A stretch of 64,000 bases of DNA from Shewanella algidipiscicola (GTDB lineage Bacteria > Pseudomonadota > Gammaproteobacteria > Enterobacterales > Shewanellaceae). Location of the stretch: contig NZ_QPQT01000005.1 of NCBI RefSeq assembly GCF_003605125.1, positions 186,001 to 250,000 on the forward strand, in the 5' to 3' direction. Positions 29,359 to 38,619 of the stretch are shown piece by piece (position 1 is the first letter of the stretch; each line of letters opens with the position of its first letter). The notes under the pieces were generated by a model, which saw only the letters and a program-made list of their open reading frames with translations, ran no database searches and was not told where the DNA came from. A program made the position numbers and the translations under genes.

Positions 29359-29374
29359 TGTGATTTTGCTCACT
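29359..29374. promoter_or_regulatory. CRP-like site between the S9 peptidase gene and icd
   Basis: TGTGATTTTGCTCACT matches the TGTGA-N6-TCACA consensus at 9 of 10 arm positions, with A/T flanks. It lies about 130 bp from each of the two divergent start codons. Shewanella CRP uses this motif in anaerobic respiration control. Binding is inferred. Confidence 0.55.
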
Positions 29375-29505
29375 ATTTCCTGTAAAACTTGCGCGAAAGT
29401 GGTTAAAATGGAGCGGATAAGTTTCTAAACAATTCATAGTCATAAAACCGTGTCTTCGACATGGTCAGACAATAGCAGTAACGACCAACCGTGGAAGGAC
29501 TCTCC

Positions 29506-30513
29506 ATGTCAAAAAGAACAATTACCGTGATCCCTGGTGATGGGATTGGACCTAGTATTATCGACTCAGCAATCAAAATTTTAGATAAAGCAGGCTGTGA
29601 TTTTGAGTATGAGTTTGCCGATGCAGGTTTGGCTGCGCTAGAGAAGCAAGGTGAGCTTCTTCCGCAACGTACTCTCGATTTAATTGAAAAAAATCGTATT
29701 ACCCTTAAAGGTCCGCTTACCACTCCAGTTGGCGAAGGATTTACTTCAATCAACGTAACTTTACGTAAGCGATTCAGCCTTTACGCTAACGTACGACCTG
29801 TATTGTCTTTTAAAGGTACTCAAGCCCGTTACGACAATATCGACATTATTACCGTACGTGAAAACACCGAAGGTATGTATTCTGGCCTTGGGCAAACTAT
29901 CTCGGCCGATGGTGACACTGCCGAAGCCACCAGCATCATTACGCGTCAAGGCGCTGAGCAGATCACCACATTTGCTTATGAACTTGCTCGTAAAGAAGGC
30001 CGTAAGAAAGTCACTATCGTGCATAAAGCCAACATCATGAAGTCAACTTCGGGTCTATTCCTGAAAGTGGCACGTGAAGTGAGCCTACGATACCCTGACA
30101 TCACGACCGAAGAGATGATTGTTGACGCAACTTGCATGAAGCTGGTGATGAACCCAGAAAACTTCGATGTGATTGTGACGACTAACCTATTTGGCGACAT
30201 TTTGTCAGATTTGTGTGCCGGTCTTGTCGGTGGCCTAGGTATGGCTCCTGGCGCCAACATTGGTAAAAATGCCGCGATCTTCGAAGCCGTTCATGGCAGC
30301 GCACCTGACATTGCGGGTAAAAACTTGGCAAACCCAACTTCAGTGATCTTGGCTTCTATCCAGATGCTCGAGTACTTGGGAATGTCTGACAAAGCCGAAG
30401 CGATTCGTAGCGCTGTGTCGGCAGTTATCGCCGAAGGCGATCGTACTACCCGCGACTTAGGCGGTACTCACGGTACTACCGATTTCACTCAAGCTGTGAT
30501 TGACCGTCTTTAA
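29506..30513 (+). CDS. icd: NAD-dependent isocitrate dehydrogenase-like enzyme
   Basis: Oxidative decarboxylation of isocitrate in the TCA cycle, of the beta-decarboxylating dehydrogenase family. The protein has 335 residues, the short NAD-type form related to mitochondrial IDH3 rather than the long E. coli NADP enzyme. Substrate motifs are TPVGEGFTSINVTLRK and VRPVLSF; metal ligands are in LFGDILSDL. HGSAPDIAGKN has the Asp-Ile pair typical of NAD use. The ATG at 29506 follows GGAAGGAC. Homoisocitrate or isopropylmalate dehydrogenase is less likely because of the T-S-x-N-V-T-L-R substrate loop. Confidence 0.9.
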   Translation: MSKRTITVIPGDGIGPSIIDSAIKILDKAGCDFEYEFADAGLAALEKQGELLPQRTLDLIEKNRITLKGPLTTPVGEGFTSINVTLRKRFSLYANVRPVLSFKGTQARYDNIDIITVRENTEGMYSGLGQTISADGDTAEATSIITRQGAEQITTFAYELARKEGRKKVTIVHKANIMKSTSGLFLKVAREVSLRYPDITTEEMIVDATCMKLVMNPENFDVIVTTNLFGDILSDLCAGLVGGLGMAPGANIGKNAAIFEAVHGSAPDIAGKNLANPTSVILASIQMLEYLGMSDKAEAIRSAVSAVIAEGDRTTRDLGGTHGTTDFTQAVIDRL

Positions 30514-30530
30514 TGGTTTAACACCCCATT

Positions 30531-30567
30531 AAAAAAGCCCCGCATAAGCAATTATGTGGGGCTTTTT
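30531..30567. terminator. Bidirectional terminator between icd and rlmM
   Basis: AAAAAGCCCC...CATA and TATG...GGGGCTTTTT pair around AGCAAT (one G-T pair). T-runs lie on both strands, so it serves the convergent icd and rlmM genes. Confidence 0.92.
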
Positions 30568-30592
30568 AATATCATGCAGTCCAAGATAAGGC

Positions 30593-31678
30593 TTAGTTCC
30601 AAGCCGTATTAGGGCGCAACCATAAGTGCACAGTCACTTCATCACGATCGTGATACAAATGCTTACAGGCTAAATGAAACTCTTCGATGCCATTCTCTTT
30701 TAAGATGGTCTTCATGGTGTCTAATATTGTCGACACCTCTTTATAACGGCTCTTCATTGGCAGTTTAAGATTAAAAATAGCCTCTTTAAACCAGCCATTA
30801 ATTGCCCATGCTTCTATCAGCTCCGCCACTCGCGAAGGCTTCTCAACCATGTCGCACACTAACCAGTAAATATTTTTACGCGGCGGTTCAAAACGAAAAC
30901 CATCGGCTTGATAATGTTTTACCTGTCCGGTGTCCATTAAGCCTTGATCCATAGGGCCATTATCGACAGCGGCCACAAACATGCCTCGACGCACCAATTG
31001 ATAAGTCCAACCACCAGGGCATGCGCCTAAATCGACGGCATTCATTCCGCTACGTAAACGCTGCTCTTGTTGATCCTTAGGAATAAAATGGATAAAGGCT
31101 TCATCCAGTTTAAGCGTTGAGCGACTCGGCGCATCCGCAGCCATCTTTAAACGCGGGATCCCCATAAAGTAGGGCGAGCTGTTATTGCTGAGCGAGTAAC
31201 CCACATACGCCGTGCCCGAGCCAACAAAACAGACATGAATAATCGGGCGTTTTGTATTTTCTTTTTCTAGCAGAGTACCACTGCGCTTTAAGGCTTGGCG
31301 AAGCGGTACCGTAAACTTACGGCAGAAGTTAGATAACTCTTTCGCTTCATTGGTATCTGGAGTTTCAACCCTCAACTCACCCGCTTTACTCACTTTGGCT
31401 AGCGCTTCAACGATTGGCGTGACGCGATCGTTTTCAGGCAGTGATTTTAGCAACTCATTGGCGGCGAACATCTGACGGGTAAAAATGAGCGAATCTAACT
31501 CCAGCTTTTTAGCCAGAATATCGGCGTCGCCAGCTTGAAAACATTGAAAAATAACGTAACCGTCATTTTTGTTGGTTTTGACAAAGCCACCAATATCCAA
31601 TTCAGCAGCGCGATGCTGGATCTCGGCGGCGCACTCTTTCTCGTAGCCAGCACGGCAATATAAAAATAGGTTAATCAT
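30593..31678 (-). CDS. rlmM: RlmM, 23S rRNA (cytidine-2'-O)-methyltransferase
   Basis: Methylates the 2'-hydroxyl of C2498 in 23S rRNA. The protein has 361 residues: an N-terminal THUMP-containing half (about 1-165) and a Rossmann methyltransferase domain from about 195. The SAM motif is [15 protein letters not shown] near residues 214-228, and [10 protein letters not shown] carries a catalytic Lys candidate. The ATG at 31678 has GGAAG eight bases upstream; a longer frame adds 12 non-family residues. It is followed by convergent icd. The gcvA-DUF423-rlmM order recalls E. coli. Confidence 0.95.
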   Translation of the reverse strand: MINLFLYCRAGYEKECAAEIQHRAAELDIGGFVKTNKNDGYVIFQCFQAGDADILAKKLELDSLIFTRQMFAANELLKSLPENDRVTPIVEALAKVSKAGELRVETPDTNEAKELSNFCRKFTVPLRQALKRSGTLLEKENTKRPIIHVCFVGSGTAYVGYSLSNNSSPYFMGIPRLKMAADAPSRSTLKLDEAFIHFIPKDQQEQRLRSGMNAVDLGACPGGWTYQLVRRGMFVAAVDNGPMDQGLMDTGQVKHYQADGFRFEPPRKNIYWLVCDMVEKPSRVAELIEAWAINGWFKEAIFNLKLPMKSRYKEVSTILDTMKTILKENGIEEFHLACKHLYHDRDEVTVHLWLRPNTAWN

Positions 31679-31772
31679 CAGAACTTCCTGAATAAAAAAT
31701 GGCGACCAAAACAATCGGCCGCCATTCTACACTTTCTACTAAACGAATACGATTGCCATAACAGGCAAGGCA

Positions 31773-32162
31773 CTAATCATCCAGCTCAACCACCCTGTCA
31801 CGCCATACCGCAACGGCAATAAACAGCCAACCAAGTAAGAAGCAAAATCCCCCCATCGGCGTTACAGGCCCGGTCCATTTGGCGCCGAGTAAGGCATACA
31901 AGTAAAGCGAGCCTGAAAACAGCACGATACCTAACATAAACAGGTATCCAGCCCAGATGATTAAACGCGACTTTAACCAATGACCACCAAAGGCCACCGC
32001 AATTAAGGCAAAGGTGTGATAAAACTGATATTCAACGCCCAGATTAAAGATAGTTATCATCTCGGCACTCGTGACCTGCTTTAACCCGTGTGCGGCAAAG
32101 GCGCCTAACGCCACGGCCAAAAAACCACTGAGCGCCGCCATGAGTAAAAATCCTTTATGCAT
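31773..32162 (-). CDS. DUF423 family membrane protein (YgdD-like)
   Basis: A 129-residue protein with four predicted membrane helices. The family opening GFLAVALGAFAAHGLK and the centre YQFYHTFALIAVAF are clear, as is the late TPMGGFCFLLGWL. Function unknown; a homologue sits beside gcvA and rlmM in E. coli. The start overlaps the end of the upstream hydrolase gene by 8 bp. Confidence 0.92.
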   Translation of the reverse strand: MHKGFLLMAALSGFLAVALGAFAAHGLKQVTSAEMITIFNLGVEYQFYHTFALIAVAFGGHWLKSRLIIWAGYLFMLGIVLFSGSLYLYALLGAKWTGPVTPMGGFCFLLGWLFIAVAVWRDRVVELDD

Positions 32163-32820
32163 GTAACCCCCTAATAAAACTCACGCTATAAGATATTGCC
32201 TGTTGCAGATTAGCCGCTTGCGTGGTGCCTGACGACTTTCGCGGCGCAAAACTATGATCGCCATCGCTTAACCATAGTAACTGCGCAGAATATGGAGCAA
32301 GCCATGGCTCGACTTGCCCCTTAGCGCCAAATTTATCGCGCTCCCCTTGTATCACCAGCAATGGTGCGGGACACAAAGCAATCGGCTCGAGTCTAGGGTC
32401 GCCCCCTTTCGGTGGCACAAATGGATACCCCAAGCAAATCACGGCATCGACCGCCACTTCGCTCGATACCATAGCGGCCATACGCCCGCCCATAGACTTA
32501 CCCATTAAAATCAGTTGCCGCGGACGGTATAGTTTACGTATCGCCTCAATATGTAATTTAAAATCATTCAGGAGTTTAGGCGCCCTGTCTGGCGGGCGTC
32601 GTTTTCCATCAATGGCATTGTTACGCATATAAGGGAAATTAAAGCGCACGACACTCATTCCTGTAGCACTTAATCCAGCAGCCAAATCGGCCATAAAGGG
32701 ATGCGCCATATTGGCACCGGCGCCATGGGCCAACAAAATCAGCGTGTCGATATCTGTGTCTTTGCTTGCCACAGGCCCTGAAAGCCAACATTCGCTACTC
32801 GGCAATGCGTTATCAAACAT
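32155..32820 (-). CDS. Alpha/beta hydrolase of the KANL3/Tex30-like family
   Basis: A cytoplasmic hydrolase of about 221 residues. The fold is shown by LILLAHGAGANMAHPF (oxyanion region), the nucleophile elbow LMGKSMGGRMA, the Asp in VIQGERDKFG and the His in SDGDHSFAPRK. The family is dienelactone-hydrolase-like with unknown substrates. The start is uncertain: the ATG at 32820 keeps the gene clear of gcvA, while a TTG at 32919 or GTG at 32901 would extend it into the gcvA end. Overlap with the DUF423 gene suggests co-transcription. Confidence 0.85.
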   Translation of the reverse strand: MFDNALPSSECWLSGPVASKDTDIDTLILLAHGAGANMAHPFMADLAAGLSATGMSVVRFNFPYMRNNAIDGKRRPPDRAPKLLNDFKLHIEAIRKLYRPRQLILMGKSMGGRMAAMVSSEVAVDAVICLGYPFVPPKGGDPRLEPIALCPAPLLVIQGERDKFGAKGQVEPWLAPYSAQLLWLSDGDHSFAPRKSSGTTQAANLQQAISYSVSFIRGLHA

Positions 32821-32881
32821 AGGTTGCTCAAGCAACACACGGCTAAAAGTCGCCGCCTTAGTGTCTTGACTATCCGTAGGA

Positions 32882-33793
32882 TTAACCTGGTAACAACTCA
32901 CTACGAGACTCCTCTTCAAACATATCTAACATCCACTGCCTAAAGGCGGCAATCTTACCGATTTCGGCATGATTTTGCTGACACACCAGATAATAGGCAT
33001 CTTTGCTTACCAGCACTTCAGAGAAGGGGCAGACTAAACGGCCAGCTTTAATATCGGGTCTCGCCAAGACACTGTAACCTAATGCAACTCCTTGACCATG
33101 AGCGGCCGCCTGTAAGACTAACGATGAATGACTAAAAATGGGACCTTGGTTCACATTAATATCATTAATGCCACATTGCCGAAACCAAGCCTGCCAATCG
33201 TGACGACTTGAGTCATGTAATAGGGTGTGATATTTCAAATCACTTGGCTGCTGAAGTGGTTTGGGCCCATTGAGTAACATAGGTGAACACACCGGAATTA
33301 ATACCTCATTACGCAGCTTATCGGCACGCACACCAGGCCAGTTTCCCATACCATAATAGATGGCTACATCGACATCATCGGTAAGTGAGCTGGTTTCATC
33401 GTCGACAGCTTTAATACGCACGTCAATATCGGGATTCTTTTCACTGAAATTAGATAAACGAGGTACCAGCCATTGAATAGCGAAACTCGGCGAGGTACTG
33501 ACGGTAAGGGATCCTACGGCACTTCGAGCAAGTAAACGATCTGTTGCATCGGCCAGCTGAATGAAAATATCTTTGATATCGAGAAAATACCCCTGCCCCT
33601 CTTCTGTTAGCAGCAAAGAGCGATTTTTACGACGGAATAATTTTAAGCCTAAATACTCCTCTAACGCCTTAATTTGATGACTTACAGCAGCTTGCGTTAC
33701 AAACAATTCTTCAGCCGCTCGCGTAAAGCTTAAATGCCTGGCAGCGGCTTCAAATGCTTTGACCGCATTCAACGGAGGTAGACGTCTAGACAT
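32882..33793 (-). CDS. gcvA: GcvA-type LysR transcriptional regulator
   Basis: A 303-residue LysR regulator. The opening RRLPPLNAVKAFEAAARHLSF and the helix-turn-helix AAEELFVTQAAVSHQIKALE are closest to GcvA, the regulator of the glycine cleavage operon. The effector domain spans about 90-295. The gene order gcvA-(hydrolase)-DUF423-rlmM resembles the E. coli locus. The glycine cleavage genes are not in this window. A palindrome with the CTAAT core lies just upstream of its start, consistent with autoregulation. Confidence 0.88.
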   Translation of the reverse strand: MSRRLPPLNAVKAFEAAARHLSFTRAAEELFVTQAAVSHQIKALEEYLGLKLFRRKNRSLLLTEEGQGYFLDIKDIFIQLADATDRLLARSAVGSLTVSTSPSFAIQWLVPRLSNFSEKNPDIDVRIKAVDDETSSLTDDVDVAIYYGMGNWPGVRADKLRNEVLIPVCSPMLLNGPKPLQQPSDLKYHTLLHDSSRHDWQAWFRQCGINDINVNQGPIFSHSSLVLQAAAHGQGVALGYSVLARPDIKAGRLVCPFSEVLVSKDAYYLVCQQNHAEIGKIAAFRQWMLDMFEEESRSELLPG

Positions 33794-33815
33794 AGTGATC
33801 CCTGTCGCATACTTT

Positions 33816-33832
33816 GATTAGTTTTTCTAATC
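33816..33832. promoter_or_regulatory. Palindromic LysR-type site, candidate GcvA operator
   Basis: GATTAG-TTTTT-CTAATC is a perfect inverted repeat starting 23 bp upstream of the gcvA start codon. It contains CTAAT on both strands, the core recognised by E. coli GcvA, and fits T-N11-A. It could also serve the divergent small gene at 33975. Confidence 0.6.
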
Positions 33833-33974
33833 ATGATTGTTACATTTTATCGTTTGTAAAGAAACAGATAATTGGTAAAATTTGCGCCAATCAAACGATG
33901 AAATTAGACAGCCTCTACGACGAGAAAAGGGGGAGTGTCTAATCCCCAATAGCAATCGCTCGGAGACGATTAAT

Positions 33975-34208
33975 ATGATTAACTTTAAGACTGTTTTTGC
34001 CATGGCCTTGCTCTCTGGCTCGACTGTCGTAAACGCAGATGAAATCCTGGTAGATACTACAGATTTACATGCGTCGATCAGTGCACAGTTAGCCGAAGGG
34101 TTAACCCAGATGCAACAAGATCTCAATGATGACCTCAACGCTATTTTAATTGCACATGAAGATGAGCAATTAAAGACCGAAGCCGTTAGCGCACAACTTG
34201 CAGAGTAG
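33975..34208 (+). CDS. Small secreted protein of unknown function
   Basis: A 77-residue protein with a signal peptide of about 21 residues (MINFKTVFAMALLSGSTVVNA). The mature part is acidic and helical, with heptad-like spacing in LHASISAQLAEGLTQMQQDL, and the phrase SAQLAE occurs twice (near residues 35-40 and at the C-terminus). It contains no Cys. A CGGAG ribosome-binding site precedes the ATG and a strong terminator follows, so it is a complete single-gene unit. I do not recognise the family. A 128-codon frame on the opposite strand is considered a shadow. Confidence 0.75.
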   Translation: MINFKTVFAMALLSGSTVVNADEILVDTTDLHASISAQLAEGLTQMQQDLNDDLNAILIAHEDEQLKTEAVSAQLAE

Positions 34209-34252
34209 CACAAGTTGCATCACCACGAGCAATAGTGCTTATTGCAAGTTAT

Positions 34253-34283
34253 AAAAAGCCGCATATTTTAATGCGGCTTTTTT
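34253..34283 (+). terminator. Terminator after the small secreted protein gene
   Basis: AAAAAGCCGCAT and ATGCGGCTTTTT pair around a 6-nt loop, with TTTTTT at the end. It lies 44 bp after the stop. Confidence 0.93.
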
Positions 34284-34647
34284 ATTGCCACTCATTCAAC
34301 CTCAGAGCCAATTAAGACTAGCTTATTGATAAATATTATTAATACTCATCTTGCACCATTATAGCCATCAGCTAAGCCCATTGACCACAGCACTTCCTAT
34401 TGCGACTTTGACCTCAGGAAGCCAATCGCTTAGCGTTACCATGTCGCTTTGTATCACCGTTTAAGTCAGCTGGACTCAATCAAGTTATACAAACTAAATC
34501 ATCCTAATACACTGTCATGAAAGCGGTATCAAGTTACAGTCCAAATGAGTAGCCATGGTATGTTAACCAGAGAGCATACAGGCTACCGAGTGAGCGTTAG
34601 ATAACAAAAAGCCGCCTGTTAGGCGGCTTTTAAAAGCTAAATAACGA
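34284..34647. other. Intergenic gap between the small gene and thiI
   Basis: About 360 bp between two terminators of convergent genes. No coding frame or known site was recognised other than the thiI terminator at 34606-34631. Confidence 0.55.
34606..34631 (-). terminator. Terminator after thiI
   Basis: AAAAGCCGCCT and AGGCGGCTTTT pair around GTT. The minus-strand tail is CTTTTTG. It lies 17 bp beyond the thiI stop. Confidence 0.93.
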
Positions 34648-36102
34648 TTACGGGCGATAAACCTTCACGTTATTATAGCCTTGCTCTTGCAGATACAAGG
34701 CTTGCAACTTACTCATTACCCCTCTATCGCAGTACAATAGATAGGTTTTATCCTTATCGAGGGCGGCAAACTGAGTGGCCAACTTAAAGAATGGAATGGT
34801 TTTAATCTCGACCCCTTCAATTGCTAATGGGCTCTGCTCTTGCTCTTCTGGAGCACGAATGTCGATGACAACCTCGCCACCACCAATTGAGTCAACGGTT
34901 TCAGTTGCCGTGATCTTAGTATCCATGCTGGTTGCTATCTCCCTAATATCAATAATTTCGGCATCGGCAATCACCCTATCTAACAGATCGTCAGAAAACT
35001 TAGCTTCTTCGGCCTCGATTTTTGATAATACCGCTTTTACCGTAGGTTTTTGTGAAATAACACCGCAGTATTCGGGTATCGACTTAGCGAAATCTTCGGT
35101 GCCAATTTGACGACTCAGATTAATAATATCTTGCTTATCCATCACAATAAGTGGGCGTAAAATAAGCATATCGGTACAGCGGTCAATCACATTGAGATTA
35201 GTCAAAGTCTGACTTGACACCTGCCCCATGGCCTCACCAGTCACTAATGCCTGAATCCCCATTTTTTCGGCAACCCGAGTCGCAGCGCGCATCATCATCC
35301 GTTTAAGGATAACGCCCATCTGACCATTGTCGACTTTTTCTAAAATCTCGGTCACGACAGGATCAAACGGGACTGAAACAAATTTAACCTTATGAGATTC
35401 ACCGTATTTTTGCCATAAGTGGTAAGCAACCTGCTTTACACCTATCTCATGTTGATCGCCGCCAAGATTAAAGAAGCAGTAATGGGTTCGCGAGCCACGC
35501 TTAATAAACTGGTAACTCGACACTCCAGAGTCAAATCCACCAGACAACAAAGAAAGTACATCTTCTTGGGTCGCCATAGGAAAACCGCCGAGTCCGTCGA
35601 TACGTTTTTCAACCAGATAAAGGTGTTCTCTATCGATCTCTAAGTTAACCGTCATATCGGGGTTTTTAAGCCTAACGCCAGTGGCGTCGGTAAACTGGTT
35701 CAAGCCGCCGCCCACATACCGCTCAACTTCAATTGAGTTAAACTCATGCTTACCACTACGCTTTACCCTTACACAGAAGGTTTTTCCCGCAAGTTGTTCT
35801 TTATATAAGGCTAGCGTCTGCTGATAGATATCGTCAACCGACTCAAAGGTGCTCTCTTTAACTTGCAGCACATGGGCGATCCCAGGAATACAAGCTAAAC
35901 GCTCGGCATATACAGCCACCATTTCAGGTTTGTCAGCTGGCACCTTAACCATGATCTTATCCCACTGACGTTGCACTTTTGCGTCTTCATCGACCTTGCG
36001 CAACACATTACGAATATTGGTTTCAAGCATCTTGGTAAACCGCATTCTTACCGGTTTGCTTTTCATCATGATTTCAGGAAACAGTTTTACGATAAATTTC
36101 AT
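34648..36102 (-). CDS. thiI: ThiI, tRNA 4-thiouridine synthase/thiamine sulfurtransferase
   Basis: Adenylates U8 of tRNA and transfers sulfur to form 4-thiouridine; also supplies sulfur for the thiazole of thiamine. The protein has 484 residues: ferredoxin-like and THUMP domains (about 1-165), a PP-loop ATPase with [12 protein letters not shown] near 178-189, and a C-terminal rhodanese domain from about 400 with the persulfide Cys in [10 protein letters not shown]. This is the long gammaproteobacterial form with rhodanese. The ATG at 36102 gives the standard [11 protein letters not shown]; 21 upstream residues are rejected. Confidence 0.97.
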   Translation of the reverse strand: MKFIVKLFPEIMMKSKPVRMRFTKMLETNIRNVLRKVDEDAKVQRQWDKIMVKVPADKPEMVAVYAERLACIPGIAHVLQVKESTFESVDDIYQQTLALYKEQLAGKTFCVRVKRSGKHEFNSIEVERYVGGGLNQFTDATGVRLKNPDMTVNLEIDREHLYLVEKRIDGLGGFPMATQEDVLSLLSGGFDSGVSSYQFIKRGSRTHYCFFNLGGDQHEIGVKQVAYHLWQKYGESHKVKFVSVPFDPVVTEILEKVDNGQMGVILKRMMMRAATRVAEKMGIQALVTGEAMGQVSSQTLTNLNVIDRCTDMLILRPLIVMDKQDIINLSRQIGTEDFAKSIPEYCGVISQKPTVKAVLSKIEAEEAKFSDDLLDRVIADAEIIDIREIATSMDTKITATETVDSIGGGEVVIDIRAPEEQEQSPLAIEGVEIKTIPFFKLATQFAALDKDKTYLLYCDRGVMSKLQALYLQEQGYNNVKVYRP

Positions 36103-36217
36103 TGAAGTTCCGAGGGGGATAAATTTAGACAGCAATTTAGCCATTATATCAAGGTCACAGCACAAATGCCTATTATGCTGCGCTAAAAGATCGCAATTTT
36201 AAGCAGGATTAAATCAA

Positions 36218-36239
36218 ACGAGCCCCAATAAGGGGCCCG
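36218..36239 (-). terminator. Possible terminator after pomB
   Basis: GCCCC and GGGGC pair (one mismatch further out) around AATAA, 31 bp beyond the pomB stop. The minus-strand tail CGTTTGATTT is only weakly U-rich. Confidence 0.5.
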
Positions 36240-36269
36240 TTCTCGAATCGCTATGGTATGAGTCAACCG

Positions 36270-37208
36270 TTATTGTCCTACCCGGATCTCGTCAGTTTCT
36301 TTCGCTTTACCTTGCTCAATAGCAATTTCAACACGCCGATTACGCGTACGATGTTCGGCAGAGTCGTTAGCGACCAAAGGAGCTGAACTGGCCATACCAA
36401 CCACTTTCATCCGTTGTGGTTTAAAGCCGTCGACTTTGATTAACTCATGGGCGACAGCTACCGCTCGTTTACTGGAAAGATCCCAATTGGAGCTATAAAG
36501 TTCATTATTGATGCTCATGTCATCGGTATGCCCTGATACCGTCACCACACCGGGCACATCTTTTAGCAGCTCGCCAACACGGCGCACTACAGGCTTAAAT
36601 CTAGGCTGTAAGAAGCCAGATCCCGATGCGAAGGCACCTTTCTCACGAATGCGAATAATGATCTGCTGCCCTAATGATTCAATTTCAATCGCCCCATCAA
36701 CAATCTCTTTATTGAGGGCTTGGGCCATTTTTTTGACTTGATCGTTAATCTGATCTTGCGAAGAGGTATCTTGCTGAGACTGAGCTTCGGCCTCGGCATC
36801 CGCCTGCTCTTGCGCGGTCGACGCTGCATCGCCACCCCGTTGAGCACCACGTTGCTGCTGTATACCACCAGCACTATCATCTTCCCCCGCCTGCACTTCA
36901 ATCGTCGGCTCAGTCATCTCGTTGGTTTGCTGATTAATGATTTCAATCGGTGTTGGTTCGGGCTTGCCGGGGCGAAACTCTAGGGCAATAACAGAGGTTC
37001 CCTTAGGAATATCTTTAACCTCGACCTTATTCTGCACCCCAAAGGCGTATTTCATCGAGCCTGCTATCTGCTTAAACTTCATCACATCCATTTCGGAAAA
37101 TGCCAGCAGCAGCACGAAAAAACACATCAGCAACGACATCAAATCGGCAAAGGTCGCCAACCATTTCGGCGCCCCAGGCGGACAATCGCATTTGACCTGC
37201 TTAGCCAT
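36270..37208 (-). CDS. pomB: PomB, sodium-type flagellar stator subunit
   Basis: Stator subunit that couples ion flow to flagellar rotation and anchors the stator to peptidoglycan. The protein has 312 residues. One membrane helix at about 18-38 carries the ion-binding D22 in ATFADLMSLLMCFF. A plug and a Gln/Glu/Ala-rich linker (about 105-160) follow. An OmpA-like peptidoglycan-binding domain is at about 170-300, with SGHTDD and RAVAVAHELI and the ending RTRNRRVEIAIE. Sodium coupling is inferred from PomB-like sequence and gene context; a proton-type MotB would look different around the helix. Confidence 0.93.
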   Translation of the reverse strand: MAKQVKCDCPPGAPKWLATFADLMSLLMCFFVLLLAFSEMDVMKFKQIAGSMKYAFGVQNKVEVKDIPKGTSVIALEFRPGKPEPTPIEIINQQTNEMTEPTIEVQAGEDDSAGGIQQQRGAQRGGDAASTAQEQADAEAEAQSQQDTSSQDQINDQVKKMAQALNKEIVDGAIEIESLGQQIIIRIREKGAFASGSGFLQPRFKPVVRRVGELLKDVPGVVTVSGHTDDMSINNELYSSNWDLSSKRAVAVAHELIKVDGFKPQRMKVVGMASSAPLVANDSAEHRTRNRRVEIAIEQGKAKETDEIRVGQ

Positions 37209-37212
37209 ACGA

Positions 37213-37980
37213 CTATTCCCCGTCCGTTGTATCGATTGTGCGTTGTTTTTCTGATAAATAGTTTTTCAAAAAACCTTCAATCACCCGAGGGTTTTGACCA
37301 TCTTGAATGGCTAATACCGCATCCATGATCAGGTTACGATTGAGCATCTCTTCACTCATACGCAGGGTCAATTTATCGGCAATAGGAATTGCTATCATAT
37401 TGGCAATGATGGCGCCATATAAGGTCGTCAACAGGGCGACGGCCATCGCAGGACCAATAGACTTAGGATCGTCCATATTAGACAACATGGCCACCAAGCC
37501 GATTAGGGTACCTATCATGCCCATAGCGGGGGCGACATCACCTAACGCCTTAAAAATACCAATCCCAATTTTGTGACGATCTTCTGTGAGCGAGATATCC
37601 TTTTCCAGTGCTTCACGAACCACTTCGCCATCGTGACCATCGACCAACATATCGACCGCTTTTTGCATAAAACTGTTACTAATTTCAGCCTCTTCCAATG
37701 CTAAAAAGCCGCCCTTACGGGCTGCATCAGCCATGGTAACTGACTGTTCAATCAGCTCATCTGGTTTATCGATTTTAAAGATAAAGGCTTTGGCGGCAAT
37801 TTTTACTGCGCCTAAAAACTGCTTTAAGTTGTATTTCATCATGACCACAAACAGTGAGCCTATCATCACGATCAGTACCGAGGGCACATCAATAAAAATA
37901 GCAATGCCACCACTGGTGAACATGGCGCCGATAATAAAAGCAAACGCACCAATTAGGCCTATCAGTGTCGCTAAATCCAC
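37213..37980 (-). CDS. pomA: PomA, sodium-type flagellar stator subunit
   Basis: Four-helix MotA/ExbB family protein that forms the ion channel with PomB. The protein has 255 residues, starting MDLATLIGLIGAFAFIIGAM. The cytoplasmic loop between helices 2 and 3 carries the charged rotor-contact region (about 85-140, with ALEKDISLTEDRHKIGIGIF). Helices 3 and 4 are GDVAPAMGMIGTLIGLVAML and IGPAMAVALLTTLYGAIIAN, with the stator Pro residues. It lies 4 bp upstream of pomB in one operon and diverges from xseB, the arrangement seen in Vibrio and Shewanella. Confidence 0.95.
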   Translation of the reverse strand: MDLATLIGLIGAFAFIIGAMFTSGGIAIFIDVPSVLIVMIGSLFVVMMKYNLKQFLGAVKIAAKAFIFKIDKPDELIEQSVTMADAARKGGFLALEEAEISNSFMQKAVDMLVDGHDGEVVREALEKDISLTEDRHKIGIGIFKALGDVAPAMGMIGTLIGLVAMLSNMDDPKSIGPAMAVALLTTLYGAIIANMIAIPIADKLTLRMSEEMLNRNLIMDAVLAIQDGQNPRVIEGFLKNYLSEKQRTIDTTDGE

Positions 37981-38379
37981 AACTCTTCCTTAATCTATAA
38001 AATGGCTGTCTCTAACTTAGTCATCAAAGCAACAAGAGTTAATCAGCTCGATAAAACGCAAAAAAATAGGGCCTTTGATACTAACCCCCATACTTCCCTA
38101 ACACAGGCAATTATACGATGTATCTCTGCCAGATAAAGTCATTATTGGCAACTTATCACCTTAACGAGCTACACCTGTTTAGGGTATAATACTCGACAAA
38201 ATTGAGTCTTGATCTATTACCATTATCGGACAGCTTACACGCAAGTTTAGCTATAAATTCAATTTTTTATAAAAAAACCTCCTTAAAGCGTGCTGTTGCA
38301 CAAATATACGGCAGCGTAATTTGACCCTTAAGGTTGACTGAGATACTTTGTGTGTCGCTAATTTCTTGGGAAAATCACT
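37981..38379. other. Divergent promoter region, pomA and xseB
   Basis: About 400 bp. A TATAAT hexamer at 38185-38190 with a weak -35 near 38161-38167 may drive the xseB-ispA-dxs operon, which would give a 5' leader of about 180 nt. No leader structure or riboswitch was recognised. Confidence 0.4.
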
Positions 38380-38619
38380 GTGGCTAAAAAACCTGAAAAC
38401 CTCACTTTTGAAGAATCCTTATCCGAGTTAGAACGGATTGTCGGCGACTTAGAACAAGGTGATGTATCGCTCGATGACGCATTGAAACAGTTTGAGCGCG
38501 GTATCAACCTAGTCAGAAACAGCCAAGCAAAGTTAGAGCAGGCACAACAAAAAGTGTCTATTCTAACCCAAGAGCAAGATCAACCCAGTTTGCACCCCTA
38601 TATTGCCGAGGGCGAATAA
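38380..38619 (+). CDS. xseB: Exodeoxyribonuclease VII small subunit
   Basis: Small subunit of exonuclease VII, a single-strand-specific nuclease with XseA. The protein has 79 residues and starts with GTG. The family core NLTFEESLSELERIVGDLEQGDVSLDDALKQFERG is fully present. The stop is followed at once by the TTG start of ispA, so these are tightly coupled; the xseB-ispA-dxs order is conserved in gammaproteobacteria. Confidence 0.96.
   Translation: MAKKPENLTFEESLSELERIVGDLEQGDVSLDDALKQFERGINLVRNSQAKLEQAQQKVSILTQEQDQPSLHPYIAEGE

Noticed and set aside
33827-34213. 128-codon frame antisense to the small secreted protein gene
   Set aside because: Ser- and Cys-rich shadow of a gene with a clear ribosome-binding site, signal peptide and terminator on the other strand.
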